Of a stretch of DNA of 64,000 nt, positions 1 through 11,234 are shown one piece after another; the first letter of the stretch is position 1; each line of letters opens with the position of its first letter. A program made the translations under genes and the position numbers. The stretch is from Acanthornis magna (Eukaryota; Chordata; Aves; Passeriformes; Acanthizidae). The notes under the pieces were generated by a model. It did not search any database and was not told the origin of the DNA. It saw nothing but the letters and a program-made list of their open reading frames with translations. Location: contig JAWUZG010000032.1 of NCBI GenBank assembly GCA_036785705.1, positions 11,302,001-11,366,000 on the forward strand. Reading direction: 5' to 3'.

Positions 1-92
1 AAGCCTGATCTGGCTGAGCTTGCCTTGAGCAGGTTGTTAGACAGGATGATCACAGACGCCTTCCAACCTAGGTGTTTTTATTGTTCTGTGCA
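1..92 (+). mobile_element. CR1 LINE, 3' terminal fragment (sense)
   Basis: The window opens inside a degraded CR1 3' end. The pieces CTTGAGCAGG, GGATGATCACAGA and CCTTCCAACCTAGG occur in the order of the CR1 tail (usually TTGAGCAGG, GGACTAGATGATC, TCCCTTCCAACC), and the block closes with TTCTGTG, matching the CR1 terminal repeat. Any upstream part lies outside the window. Divergence is high, so this is an old copy. Basis: visible motif order compared with the known CR1 tail. Confidence 0.72.
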
Positions 93-3000
93 AAAGAAAC
101 TACAACAGAATGGAGGAAAAAAAAAACGGATGAAAAAACGTGTCCCTGAAGTATCCCTGCTCCCACTGAGATATTAAAAATATGGAAGAGAGAAATGTGT
201 TTTATAAATTGAGTTAACCCTGCATGATATTTTAAAAGTGGCGTCTTCTATCCAAAAGACACTTATTTATGTATGTATAGTGTGATATAAAAGTTGCTTT
301 TGTATCTAATATCAAAGTTCATGATAAATCAATTCACAGTCCATTTGGACTCAATATGCTGTTGAATGTAAATAGGGAAATACACAAAATTTGTCTATCT
401 CTGTCTCCTCCTGGATTTTTCCACAATAATAGCATCAATGACACATCAGTGATTTTGACATTGGCTACTGCAGGCAGCCATCTGAGCTTGATTAATATAA
501 GATCATGTTTTCACAGTGCCATTTAAATGTCAAAGCCTGAAGACCTAAACTGTGTAGAATATGCTGAGGAGAAAAATTCCACCTAGCTTACCCATACTGG
601 AAGTTATTTACACCTTTGCCTTTGAAACACAAACTTTTCATTCTAAGGCATAGAGGCAAAATGGAGTGGGAAAGTTATTACTACAGGGTTTCAAAACTTC
701 ATATATAGGACTCCACATATAGTGAGCAAAACGCTGCCAACTCCCTCCAGCCACTACTTCTTTCTTTTTTATTTCTTGCTTTCCTTCTTGCTCAGGTGGA
801 ACTTCTGATTGCACTGAAGAATAATGAAGATAAAAATTATAAAAAAAAAGTTCCAAAAAAGCCACACATTGTCTTCTCTTTCCCTTCTTTTTCTCACGCT
901 TGTTTCTGACACACCTAATGCATCTGCCAAAGAGATAGGAGGAATGAACTACACAGAATATATTCTCTTCCAGTGGAACAAAATAACTTTTTTCCCTTGC
1001 AAATAGACAGTTAACTAAAGGAATATCATCCAAACTCAATGATTTCTTACAAAAAACTGAATATAAATCTGTAAATGTCAGGAAAAGATACTGCAATACT
1101 CCATGTAAGGGACTACCGAGTATTTTGGCACTGTGGTGTCCCATGGTAAAGCTGGAATCTAAAAAGCTCATCTGGAAGGACTAATGCTCCTATTACAATC
1201 AACAGGATCGACCCTTTAGCTGTTGAGTTGACAGTCTTAAGAAAATATTTATATAAATATGCCCTTAAATTTATTGAAATGTATTGAACTGTAAACAGCA
1301 GAAGTGCATTTGTTAAACATCTCCGGAGGGCAAATACATTCCCGCACCTTAACCTGGTTTTGAAGCTGATACTGTGGATGGAGTTCTTCTTTCAATCCTG
1401 CATTTTCACTATTAGTCATTGCAAGGCCTGCTTAAAATGATCCCTTCATTATATGGTGGGATCTTGTGTGTAGCTTTGTTGAGTAATCAGTTGAATTATA
1501 CACAGTGGAGAATAATTTCTTTTCACAATATTAATTCAGTCAATTTTAAAATTTCTTTAAAATTATTTGAATAAAGTGAAGTAATTCTTCCTGAAGACAC
1601 TATTTTATTTGCTTTTTCAGATGAACATGAAATTAAATAATGAAATATACAGTTCTTAACCAAAAATTCTTAATTGCACATTAATTTATATCAGGTTTGT
1701 GCCTTAACATTTAATGTCTATTTTAGTATATTTACACACTTGCTATGTCCTACAACTGCGTCATTCCATGATATATACCACATTTTCTTCATGTATATAA
1801 CTTTTTTGTTCAGGTTTTAAAGTATTTTTCTCTGTATCCAGCACAAAATAATGAAATATAGATAAAAATAATGAAAATGAAATGTCTAGGCCAAAGCTTT
1901 CATCAAGTGTCAGCAATTTATGGAGACTATGTTGAAAGTGAACATAGACAGAATTATGAAAAAGTAGCATTTTTATTGGAGCATTTAAAATTATTGAAGC
2001 CAACATTCCTCCACTCTGGTGGAAGTGGATTCATTCCCAACTCTTATTTTAGTAACAGATTTTTCATCCAGCAATATTAAAATAACTCCACACCTCACAA
2101 ATCCTCTGTAGCAGAATTCTTGCCCTCCTCCTCTTTCCTGGCATCAGCCGTGTACTGTTTTCTCTACTGAGATTGCACTCTACTTAGAGAAAAAGAAAGG
2201 GAGACTTCATTCACTCCCTGAATTTTCATTTGAGTGATCCCAAATTCTTATTCAAGTACTGATTTATACAAGCTTGGATGGGGGAGAGAGATGCAACAAT
2301 TTATAGACTTAGATAATGCCTTTAAAATGCGTGCACAGCATATGAAATCAGCACTGTGTTACACAGCAGACCTTCCTCCATGGCCAGGTAACTTGAGCAG
2401 GGGGACATTTATATTCTTATTGTGGTCATGGATGTGATCATTATGTAATGTAGAGCTTTCTAGTCTACCTGTAAATCCTGTAGGTTGCTGAGAGTATTAA
2501 GGGTGATGCAACACAAAGAGAGGACAGCAGTTTTGTGCATAACTTTTGAGAGCTTCTGAGTCCATCTCAGACTACTTGTGTTTAGAGTTAAAGCTATTTT
2601 CTCAAGTGTTGGATGTCTTTAAATCTAAATATGTTTTCATTCTTGCAAAATTTCCAAATTTAGTCTGAATTTACTGATTAGTTGTGAATCAATTTGTTTT
2701 GTATGTCCACATCCACATAAATGTTTGGGGGGCAAAGCATTAGATTGGATAATAGTGCATACAGATTTTCTTTTCTCCTTCAACCAATAGATTTCAAATG
2801 TATCTTTGACCTTTCTGACTTTACATTTTGACATCTGAAGAAAAGGATCATCAGCTTTTGTTCTTATAAGGACTACGGGAAAATGGAGTAGAACAGGTCT
2901 GACATGATGGCTTCAGAGGCTCCACCTTTATTGTTTATATATCCACATGGCTACATAAGCCATCTGACAGGCAGGACCTTCCAAGACCTGGTCCACTCTA

Positions 3001-4663
3001 AACATTTAATTCAGTGGCTTCTCCCTCTCTCGAGTGCCATCAAGCTGGAAGATTATGTGAGGTGATGTGTTGGGATACTTCTGTTTTAACTGCTCTGCTT
3101 TGCATGAACTATTTAAAGAGAAACATAAGAACAGTCACATAAATACATAAGGAGCAGAATTGCCCTCTTCTCTGGTGCTTCAGGTGTTTATCTGGCAGGT
3201 GGAACTCCAGGGATTCATCCCACTTGGCTTTAAACATTCACTGTGTCTACATATTTCCATGTTACACTTGTGCCCTTTGTAAGTACTCATTCCATATTCA
3301 GAAAAAAGGAATAGAGTTTCTAAATTTAAATCAGCTGGACTGTTGTTACAATACACCCAAGAGGAAGATAGCAGCTATAAAGGCTTCAAACCTGTGGTTA
3401 TTCCAAACTGGAATAGACTATATTGGCCATTATCTGGTCCTAGCTGAGAATCAGTAACAAGTTCTATTTAGATGTTTAGATCATACAAGTAAGTAGAATA
3501 AGTGATATTTGTGTTTGATTTTCTCACTTTTGTCACTCAAAACCACAGTTTTTGAGTTTTCTATATTAAATGTTATTAATTACTGACTGCATTTGCTTTT
3601 TATTTGCCTTGGCTTAAGTCTGATTGGAAAGTAGACAAAACTGTGACAAATATATAAACTTGATACCCAAGATACTTGAAAAAATATCCATACCTGCCCA
3701 CCTCAGCATCCATTGGTTTTACACAGTAACAGAGTGTCTGTATGATCTGTGCACATCATGAGAACTGGCATAGTAGAGGGCAGTGTAGGGAGAAGTGTCC
3801 TCTGTGGCAATAAAGGCTGTCTGGCACACAGCCGTAAGAGAGCTTGGTGGCATAAGGCAGGAATGCACATTTACAGATTGAAGGTCAAAGAAAAATGTCA
3901 TGCTTATTTTAGCTCTTAAGGTAATAAAACCTCAAAGTGTTTATTTCTTGCTATTATTTAAAGGAAGTTGGGGATACCTAGATGAATCTGACTTTTGTGC
4001 AATGATGAATGCTATTTAAAGTAGGTGTAAAAACATCGCAGAAAAGGGGATCACTTTTTCTCTTAGGAAGGCGTATAGCCTGGTTGTTAAGGTATTGTCT
4101 TGAAATGAGTTCAAAAATGCAGTATCTGGACATATTTTTCCAAGTATGAGTGAAAAGTCAAACCTTGAACTGGTGGCTAAAAGGGAGAGGAAGAGAGCAG
4201 CAGCAGCTTAAGGAATTTTTGTTTTCTGAATCTTCCCTTTTTTGTTTTACTTAGAATATATGAAACCTTTCATCTCAAGCCAACGTGTTGTATTGTATTA
4301 AACTATTTTTACTACATTTTCATTTCAGCAAGGATACAAAGCAAAAAATATTCATAGTTAGATCCAAACTTTTTTTCAGCTTGGCTATTAAACAGAGAAA
4401 GCATCTATTCAAACAACCTTTAAGTCTTGATACTGATCTCATACCAGACTAAATCAGGAATCTCCAAAGTTATTTGGGTATGCTGGTATAAAATGGTGCC
4501 ATATAAATGAAATCAGAGTCAGGCCTTGATAGCAGCCCCATGTAGAAGAAACATGTTGAAACCTCATCTAATCTGAAGGAAATGAGCAGCAAACCTTGTA
4601 CCAAGAAGATATTCCAACAGAATTTAACTGTTCCAGGCGAGTTCCCATGTGAAAACATTCTTT
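93..4663. other. Non-coding stretch, no recognised element
   Basis: AT-rich sequence with short A runs (for example near 118-127) and no recognised transposon, RNA gene or exon. The longest open frame is 638-1171 on the minus strand (177 codons). It is rich in Phe, Cys, Lys and Leu, lacks any family resemblance and is treated as chance. Stretches near 2900-3060 and 3180-3240 are slightly richer in G+C but show nothing identifiable. Confidence 0.6.
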
Positions 4664-4721
4664 CACACACACACACACATACACAGACACACAGACACAC
4701 ACACAAACCAAAAAAAAAAAA
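4664..4721. repeat. (CA)n microsatellite followed by A tract
   Basis: Interrupted CA dinucleotide repeat with CATA and CAGA variants, followed directly by a 13-A run. It lies about 80 bp from the 3' end of the antisense CR1. The length is likely polymorphic. Confidence 0.93.
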
Positions 4722-5237
4722 GCACAGCTGAAGCGGGTAAGCTGATTCTAGTTTTATTTGCAAATCAGTTCTTCAGGTCTGAAGTATTTTTCATACAGTG
4801 TCACAGAATCGTCAAATCACAGACTGGTTTGGGGACAAAGAGACCTTTAAAGTCATTTAGGTCTAAACCCCCTGCTGTAGGCAGGGACACCCACTAGGTC
4901 AGGTTGCTCCAGGCTCCATCCAACCTGGTCTTGATCACTTCCAGGAATTTGGGATCTACAGCTTCTCTGGACATCTTGTTCCAGTGCTTCACCACCCTCA
5001 CAGGGAAGAATTTCTCTTTAATATGTAATATCTAATCTACCCTCTTTCAGTTTAAAGCCATTACCCCTTGTCTCATCACGACATGCCCTTGTATAAGTCT
5101 GTCTCTGGCTTGCTTGTTGATCCCCTTTAGGTACTGAAAGGCTTCTAAAAGGCCTCCTTGGAGCCCTCTCTGCTCCAGGCTGAACAATCCCAACTCTCAG
5201 TTTTCACAGGAGAGGTGCTCCCACCCTCTGACCATCT

Positions 5238-5579
5238 TCATGACCCTCCTCTGGACCTGCTCCAACAGGTCCATGTCTTTCTTGTGCTGGGGGCCAAGAG
5301 ATGGGCACATTCCAAGTGAGGTCTCATGAGAGTAGAGTAGAGGGGCAGAATCACCTCCCTTGAACTGGTAGCCACACTGCTTTTGATGCAGCCAGGATAT
5401 GTCTGGGCTGCAAGGACATATTGCTCAGTCATGTTGAGCTTTTCCACTGACAGCCCCAACTCCTTTTCTTCAGGGCTTCTCTCAATCCACTCATTTCCCA
5501 GCCTAAATTTGTGCTTGGGATTTCCCCAACGCATGTGCAGGGCCTTGCACTTGGCCTTCATGAGGTTCACACAGGCCAT
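5238..5579 (-). pseudogene. CR1 ORF2 relic: C-terminal region
   Basis: An open minus-strand frame of 113 codons matching the C-terminal part of CR1 ORF2, downstream of the polymerase active site. Visible landmarks are NLMKAKCKALH (CR1 usually NLMKFNKAKCKVLHLG), GNPKHKFRLGNEWIE, EKELGLSVEKLNM (CR1 EKDLGVLVDEKLNM) and IKSSVATSSREVILPLYSTLMRPHLE (shown here only as landmarks; written in short parts: IKSSVA, SREVILPLYS, LMRPHLE). Internal deletions and substitutions are evident, and the frame is lost before the normal terminus. In an intact element this region belongs to the cytoplasmic and nuclear ORF2 protein that primes reverse transcription at the target. No function is expected here. Confidence 0.85.
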
Positions 5580-5651
5580 GTCTCCAGCCTGTCTCTGGCT
5601 GGCATCCCGTTCTTCCAGTGTGTTGACTGCACCACACAGCTTGGTGCTTTC

Positions 5652-5838
5652 GTTTGAGTGTGACAGAGCACTGCAACAGGCTTTGCAGAGATGTTGTGGA
5701 ATCTGCTTCCCTGGAGATAGTCAAAACCTGTCTGATGGAATCCTGTGCAACATGCTCTTGGTGAACCTGCTTTACAGGGAGTTGGACTAGATGAACTGCA
5801 GATGTCCCTTCCAACCCCAACCATTCTCTGATTCTGTG
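5652..5838 (+). mobile_element. CR1 LINE tail nested in the antisense CR1 (sense)
   Basis: A sense-oriented CR1 3' end of about 187 bp. It runs from a GTGTGACAGAGCACTGCAAC motif through AGATGTTGTGGAATCTGC, GGAGTTGGACTAGATGA and TCCCTTCCAACC to ATTCTCTGATTCTGTG at 5823-5838. It splits the surrounding antisense CR1: host sequence CACACAGCTTGGTGCTTTCG ends just before it, and host sequence AAAAACTTGCCAAGAGTGC resumes after it. It is therefore the younger insertion. It is strongly 5'-truncated, as is common for CR1, and no obvious target-site duplication is visible. Confidence 0.9.
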
Positions 5839-6000
5839 GAAAAACTTGCCAAGAGTGCTCTCAATCCTGCTGTTCATGTCACCAACAAAGATGTTAAACA
5901 GTGTTGTTCCCAATAGCAGCCCCTGATGAATGCCACTCATCACTGCTTTCCCTTTGGACATCGAGCTGCTAACCACAAGTTTCAGAGTGTGACCGCTCAC
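5839..6000 (-). pseudogene. CR1 ORF2 relic: reverse transcriptase core
   Basis: Minus-strand reading gives the reverse transcriptase segment just before the catalytic aspartates. A GIHQGLLLGTTLFNIFVGDM-like stretch corresponds to the CR1 GVPQGSVLGPVLFNIFV block, followed by a degenerate ECTLSKF equivalent (ESTLGKFF). The next residues in CR1 are the FADD active-site motif; here the frame instead runs into the nested CR1 tail, so the motif is physically broken. The open frame spanning 5503-6000 is a chimera of host relic, nested element and host relic and does not represent a real protein. Confidence 0.85.
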
Positions 6001-6303
6001 CCCATTCCTTATCCATGAGTTGCTCTAGACAGCAAATCTGTGTCTCTGCAGCTTAGAGACAAGGGTGACATGCGGGATAGTGTCAAATGCTTTGCACAAG
6101 TCCAGATAGATGATGTTACTCGCTTCCCTTATCTGCCAATTCCATAACCATGTCATGGAAGGCCACCAAATTTGTCAGGCCCAATTTGCCCTCAATGAAA
6201 CCATATTGGCTGTCACTAATCATCTCCTTATTTTCCATGTGTCTTAGAATAGATTCCAGGAGGAGCTACTACATGATCTTGCAAAGCACCAAGATCCAAC
6301 TGA

Positions 6304-6489
6304 TTAGCCCTTAGATGTTTTTTCCCCTTTTTTAAAAGTGAAGGTTGTGTTACCACTTTTCCAGATTGTGAGAACTTCACCAGACTGCCAAGACTTCTGA
6401 AATAGAATGGATAACACCTTAGTCAATTCATCTGCCACTTCCCTTAGGACACACAGCTGCATCTCATCAGGTCCCTTGGACTTGTGCAT
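6304..6489 (-). pseudogene. CR1 ORF2 relic: start of reverse transcriptase domain
   Basis: A 61-codon minus-strand frame with the landmarks KSKGPDEM, VLREVADEL, FQKSWQSGEV and WKSGNTTFTFKKGEK. These match the order KSMGPDEM, VLRELADEV, FEKSWQSGEV and WKRGNITPIFKKGKK at the start of the CR1 reverse transcriptase. The frame stops just after this block, and the link to the RT core at 6000 is broken by frame changes. This block is the clearest protein-level support for the CR1 assignment. Confidence 0.9.
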
Positions 6490-6500
6490 CTTCAGATTCC

Positions 6501-6925
6501 TTAGATGGTCCTAGAATTGATCTTCTCTTGCATTGGGTGGTGCTTCGTTCTCCCAGTCCCTGCCTTGTCTTCTGCCACCTGGGTGCTGTGGCTGGAGCAC
6601 TTGTCTGTGAAGACTGAGGCAGAAAAGCCATTTAGTACCTCAGCCTTCTCCACCTGGGTAACCAGGCCTCCTGTTTCCTTTCCAGAGGGACACCACATTT
6701 TCCTATCTTCTTTTTATCACTGACATATCTATAAAAACTTTCTTTATTGTAATTGATATGCCTGATGAGGTCTAATTCTCTCAGGGCTTTATCTTTCCTA
6801 ACCTGATCCCTGGCTGCTTTGAGCAATTTTTTCTGCATTCCTCCCAGGCTACCTGTCTTCCACCTTCCACCCTCTCTAGAGTTCCTTTTTGTGCTGACTT
6901 TGTCGGACACTTCTTGTTTGTCCAT
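6501..6925 (-). pseudogene. CR1 ORF2 relic: endonuclease-RT linker
   Basis: Two overlapping minus-strand frames (6632-6925 and 6501-6698) together hold the linker between endonuclease and reverse transcriptase. Upstream landmarks are QVRKDKALRELDLIRHI and KESFYRYVSDKKK (CR1 GFYRYVSDKRK). Downstream landmarks are EKAEVLNGFSASVFTDKCSS (CR1 EKAEVLNDFFASVFTGKCSS). The switch between frames near 6650-6690 shows at least one frameshift. No endonuclease domain is present, because the element is truncated upstream. Confidence 0.85.
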
Positions 6926-7310
6926 ATGTCAGGCCTCTTGGTATTTTTTCCTTGACTTCCTGTTCACTGGGATTCATTGTTCCTGAGCTTGGAGGAGGTG
7001 ATCCTTGAACAGTAACCAGATTTCTAGGGCCCTTCTTCCCCCAAGGTCTTTATCCCATGGTAATTTACCAAGCAGATTCCTGAAGAGGCCAAAATCTGCT
7101 CTCTTTAAGTCAGAGTAGTGGGTTTGCTGTGCACCTTCCTCACTGCCCTAAGGATCTTGAACTCCTCCATTTCGTGTCCTCACAGGAGCAATTAAGTAGT
7201 GGTTATTGTGAAGTAGCTCTTTCAGATGGCTACCAGCCTGACAGCTACCAAGGCAACCCTTATCAAGTGCACATTGTTTTCCTTGCTTAGTGGGTGACCA
7301 TCTCAGCTTC

Positions 7311-8497
7311 TCTCTGTTCTCTTTTCTTCTTTCTAGCAGTTTCCCCCCTCCCTTACTTGTTTTAGGTTATTTTTTCCTCATCAGCCTCTTCTAGGTCTTA
7401 ATTACAGAAAGAAGTCTGCAAGATTTTTATTTCACATTCAAGGCAACTTGCACAACCAAAAGAAACAAAATCTGTGAGAACATACAGAAAGACAAAGAGA
7501 TTGCTTAGCTAGCTTAATGATCTGTGATGTCAGTGTCAAAAATAAGAGGAGCAGTGACATAGCTAGATAAAACTATGTTCTGTTTTGAAGGTTTGGTCTG
7601 ACATATGATCCTTCAGAAAAAGGATTTAAACAGAAAATAAAGTTCAGATGACACAGATGGGGCATAAACCACAATACATTGTTTCTTTCTATTTTGGGCA
7701 ATTGATCTCATAACCTCTGTCTTCCCCATAACAGAGAAAATGTGGAAAATTACCATGATCGTGTATTCCTCATTGACAAAGCCTTCGAACCCATTTTGGA
7801 AAGAGTCGTGGGAATATAGAACTGTAAGAGTCTGAAGAGCAAGACATAAATGAATGACTAGCAGCTGAATAGAAACATGAGACAACCTATATGAATTCAG
7901 ATTAAACGTCTGTTTTGTGTAGCAGCCTTTCTGCACCAGTGGCCTTTTGAATGGGCTTCCTCTCTCCTTAAGGTCTCTGTTCATGTTCCACAGCCACCTC
8001 CTCCTGTTTGTTTTGATCCTGACCAATGATGGACCATTAGCTCTTTTATTGAATAGCAGTCAGTTTGCCCTAAATGCCATTCATGATCATGTAAACCTTT
8101 CTTGTATCACCAGTGACTTGTACGCACAGAGTGGCAGTCTGTGTTGCAAAACCAATCGCCAGCAGGAAGCCCTTATACCTACCAAGATAATGTTTCCTTC
8201 TTTATGTTTAAGTTGGCCTCAGACACCACTTTAGGGGGCAGGAGAGAAAGCTGCTGTCATAGTGTGAAGTCAGACAATGAAGAAGAAATCACTCTCTAGA
8301 ACTTAAAGTTCCCTGAGTTTTGTTAGTATTTCTTGCACCTGGAGTGTTTCACACCACTGCTTCTTTTGCCTTTCATGTGGTTTCATGTCATGTAATAGAC
8401 TTTTCCTGGTTAGTAGTAATCTCAAGAAGACACTTTCTCACAGCCTCTTTTTTTTAGTGACTCTGAAACAATTCATGTGGGGCAGGGAATACTCCTT
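7311..8497. other. Non-coding stretch, no recognised element
   Basis: Begins with a pyrimidine-rich run (7310-7385), then AT-rich single-copy-looking sequence. Minus-strand and plus-strand frames around 7613-8234 overlap head to head and show no family resemblance. Nothing else seen. Confidence 0.55.
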
Positions 8498-8599
8498 TAC
8501 TTTTCATAATATGTATATAGTTACTTTTACATGTCTATGTATATGTCTATGTATATGTATATGTTTATGTATATGCATATAGTTACTTTTCATAATATG
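8498..8599. repeat. TATG/TATGTC-type tandem array bounded by 16-bp direct repeats
   Basis: A (TATGTA/TATGTC) simple array at about 8533-8580 lies between two identical copies of TACTTTTCATAATATG (8498-8513 and 8584-8599). A third partial copy, ATATAGTTACTTTTACATG, lies inside. The pattern suggests slippage or a local duplication that copied the flank along with the microsatellite. Confidence 0.85.
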
Positions 8600-8754
8600 A
8601 TTTGGGATACTGGTCACCTTATACTTTCTGATCACAGCCCTAAAGGACAAAGTTAATATAGAAAAAATATTCATTTAAAAGAAGGAGATTTTATAAAGCA
8701 AAGCAGAGCAAACAGAAAATAGCAAAAGAAAACAGCACTGGGAGCCTCTTTCAC

Positions 8755-8793
8755 AAAAAAAAAAAAAAAAAAAAAAAAGAAAAAGAAAAAAAG
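8755..8793. repeat. Poly(A) tract, A24 then A-rich
   Basis: A run of 24 A followed by GAAAAAGAAAAAAA. CR1 does not end in poly(A), and no CR1 sequence is attached. It is either a simple A-rich expansion or the tail of an unrecognised retrocopy. No target-site duplication was found by eye. Confidence 0.9.
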
Positions 8794-11007
8794 CTTAAGA
8801 AACAAAACTTAACAGGATAAGGAAAAAACCCACTGATTCAACTGTAATTGAGAACAACTAGAATGATATATATGCTACACCTTTCTATCTTCCTTAAGTC
8901 TGTAAGAAACAGATGTTTTCTTACACAGTGATGGTGTGAGAACAGTTCAGTGTCTGACCACTCAACCTCTACAAAAATTTATTATTTGCTGAAGAGCAGT
9001 TAGTGAATTAAATTATTCATTTTCTAGCAAATTTTTGTACTTTCACTAAAATCTAAAAATATAATAAACTTTTGAAAAGATTTTGACATTAATATAGCTT
9101 TTCTTTGTTCTAGAAATGAAGAAAACCATAAACGTTTTCAGGCACAGTGATTTAGATCTCTTGAGACACAGAAAGGAAAATCTCAGTAAACCTCTTTTAC
9201 ACATTTTAGTTTTAACCTAAAAAGAAACAGTTAACAACATTCTTAAAAGTTTGGGTTTGTTGTTTGGTTTTTTGGGTTTTTTTTATGTCACAGAGCTATC
9301 AGATGATGCTAGCATACATTCTTGGAGTGTGCTAAAATGGCACTAATTTACACCAGCTGACAAGATGATCCAGTGTTCTGGAAATCTCATTCAATTTTTT
9401 CATGTCCACAGCACATATTTTTCCACAAAAATACATTTTCTTGACATTTTCTAGGCTTTCAATAAACTTAAAAATAGAAGCAAAAGCACACATTTAGGTT
9501 TTATGATAATATCTGTTCTGGTAATTTTAAGAAAAATAAGGACGTATTAATTGTTCCCCTCAGTTGTCAGCTTGAGATTTCATGAACAAATTACAATATA
9601 AATATACCTTATTTAGCACCTTATTCTTTCCCTGGTATGAAGATTTATGGATGTCATCACAGCAAGGATTATTGTGGTCACATTGTTCTGAAACTGACTT
9701 TATACAGTAATTTCACATTTTGGAGTTCTCCCATACTAGCTGGGCCTCACAACTTTAACGCACAGAGTAATCAGTGGAAAAGAAGTTAAAGATGTATTTT
9801 GGCTTCCCCTAGCTTGTATGAAGCTGGTATTTATAAAGCCTTTTGTTTTTCAGCAAGAGATGCCTTCCCAGCAGTCAGTCTATCCTCATACTGGAAAAGA
9901 AAAAATCCACAGTCCAAATGCATTGGCACTGTCATCTCTCTTCCACTATTAAATAGGGTGTGTTACTTAAAAATTCTGTTAAATTGATAGAATTGATAAA
10001 GACCATTGTTTTCGTAATAAACATCGTCAGTTTCTGTTTCAGGCTTTCAGTCAGCAGGTAGGAAAGTAAAAGTTATTTCATGCTGGTAACAACGGTGTTT
10101 GGCAGGGGCAAGTGGCCAGGGCAGCTACACAGTCTTTGGTTGCTTCATGGAACAGAGAAGTGAATAACTTAAGCATATTTAAGGGCTACATTTGTCACTT
10201 CAGTGCTCAGCAACTCCTGCCATCATTGACAACAATTTCTTACCCAATTTATGCTCCACAGTGCCTCAAAGTGCTTTTAAAAAACTGTGGGTTTTGGTGT
10301 GAGTATGTCCGTAGTGCAGTATAATTAGTGTCAGTAGTGCTGGAAAAGTGGAAATGAATTGAACACTCGTATGAATGGATGCAGGGTTTCTCAGTGAAAT
10401 GAAGCAACCTATTCGCCTTATTCCTAATGAATGTAAATAAATTCTCTTTGTGTTGTACAATTTCTATTATGTCGAGTGCATGTTAACGAACAGTGTGGTT
10501 TTTATCGAGTCATGAATTGGAAGAGTGCTTTTCCTTCGCTTTAAAATTTTCTTTTTCCAGAGTCAGTCACAGACTGGTTTCTGTTTGAACTTTCTCTAGA
10601 GTTTACCAGATGTTCTGTTTGGATTTCATGTTTCTGTGTTGTGTTCACTGGAGTTCACAGATGGGCTTTTCACTGAACTAATGAAAACTTAATGAAATCC
10701 ATATATGCATTTAGCATTTGAGAATACAGTATAATATAATGCTTTCTGTTGCTGTTTGTCATTCATGCTTAAATTGGCAGGACAAATGCAAGCCTCTAAC
10801 AGACACTAAGTTTGCAAGCAGCCAGAAGATTTTGCTTCTCTCCTTTCCTACTGCGTGCCCCTTGCTATCTTGTGGTAGCAGATAACTCCACTTTCAATGG
10901 TGCCTAGGTTTTGGTTCTGTTTCAGCTAGTAAAATAGGAAAGCTGAGGGTCTGATAAGAGGTGTGTTCGAAAGCATGTGTCAACAGAGTTGGTTAAACTG
11001 GAGGGTT
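8794..11007. other. Non-coding stretch, no recognised element
   Basis: AT-rich sequence with a G/T-rich patch near 9248-9280. No transposon, RNA gene or convincing exon recognised. Open frames here are 60-70 codons, as expected by chance. Confidence 0.55.
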
Positions 11008-11049
11008 GTTTATTTCAGGAACAGAAATCAGTGAGGAACTGAAATAAAC
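11008..11049. repeat. Stem-loop, perfect 11-bp arms
   Basis: GTTTATTTCAG (11008-11018) and CTGAAATAAAC (11039-11049) are perfect reverse complements around a 20-nt loop. It lies about 190 bp upstream of the sense CR1 fragment. No terminator, tRNA or known RNA family is recognised. Confidence 0.75.
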
Positions 11050-11234
11050 CCCCACCAAACCCCAAACATTTTAATCAGTTTCTCTTAAATAGCAGTAGTG
11101 GACAGATAACCCCAAACACTATACTTCCTGCTGTCGGGTGTATGAATACTTGACAGGCACAGAGGGTTTTGCAATGTCAAGTCTAACCAGAAGCCAGTTC
11201 TAAATGCTGTTCCCAAGAGGCTGATAGTGTTCAG

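Larger units (their letters stand above)
4801..7310 (-). mobile_element. CR1 LINE, 5'-truncated, antisense, interrupted
   Basis: Antisense copy of an avian CR1 retrotransposon. Its 3' terminus starts at 4801 (TCACAGAATCGTCAAATCAC, the complement of the CR1 tail repeat). The 3' UTR and ORF2 end follow, with hallmark phrases such as TCCATCCAACCTGGTCTTGA, AGGAGAGGTGCTCCCACCCT and TTTGATGCAGCCAGGATA. ORF2 continues through the reverse transcriptase and linker to about 7185. Similarity falters, with an unaligned block at about 7185-7235, then partly resumes (ACCAAGGCAACCCTTATCAA against a CR1 GCCAAGGCTGCCCTTGAGC pattern) to about 7310. About 2.3 kb is CR1 once the nested element is removed, roughly half a full-length element. 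The usual 5' truncation and several frameshifts mark it as dead. The right border is approximate. Confidence 0.93.

Noticed and set aside
4664..4721. CA repeat translated as a Thr/His-rich or Cys/Val-rich protein segment
   Set aside because: Simple-sequence artefact.
5383..5824. Plus- and minus-strand frames across the nested CR1 (for example 5383-5790 plus, 5567-5824 minus)
   Set aside because: They read through the nested and host CR1 in wrong or mixed frames and are shadows of the LINE sequence.
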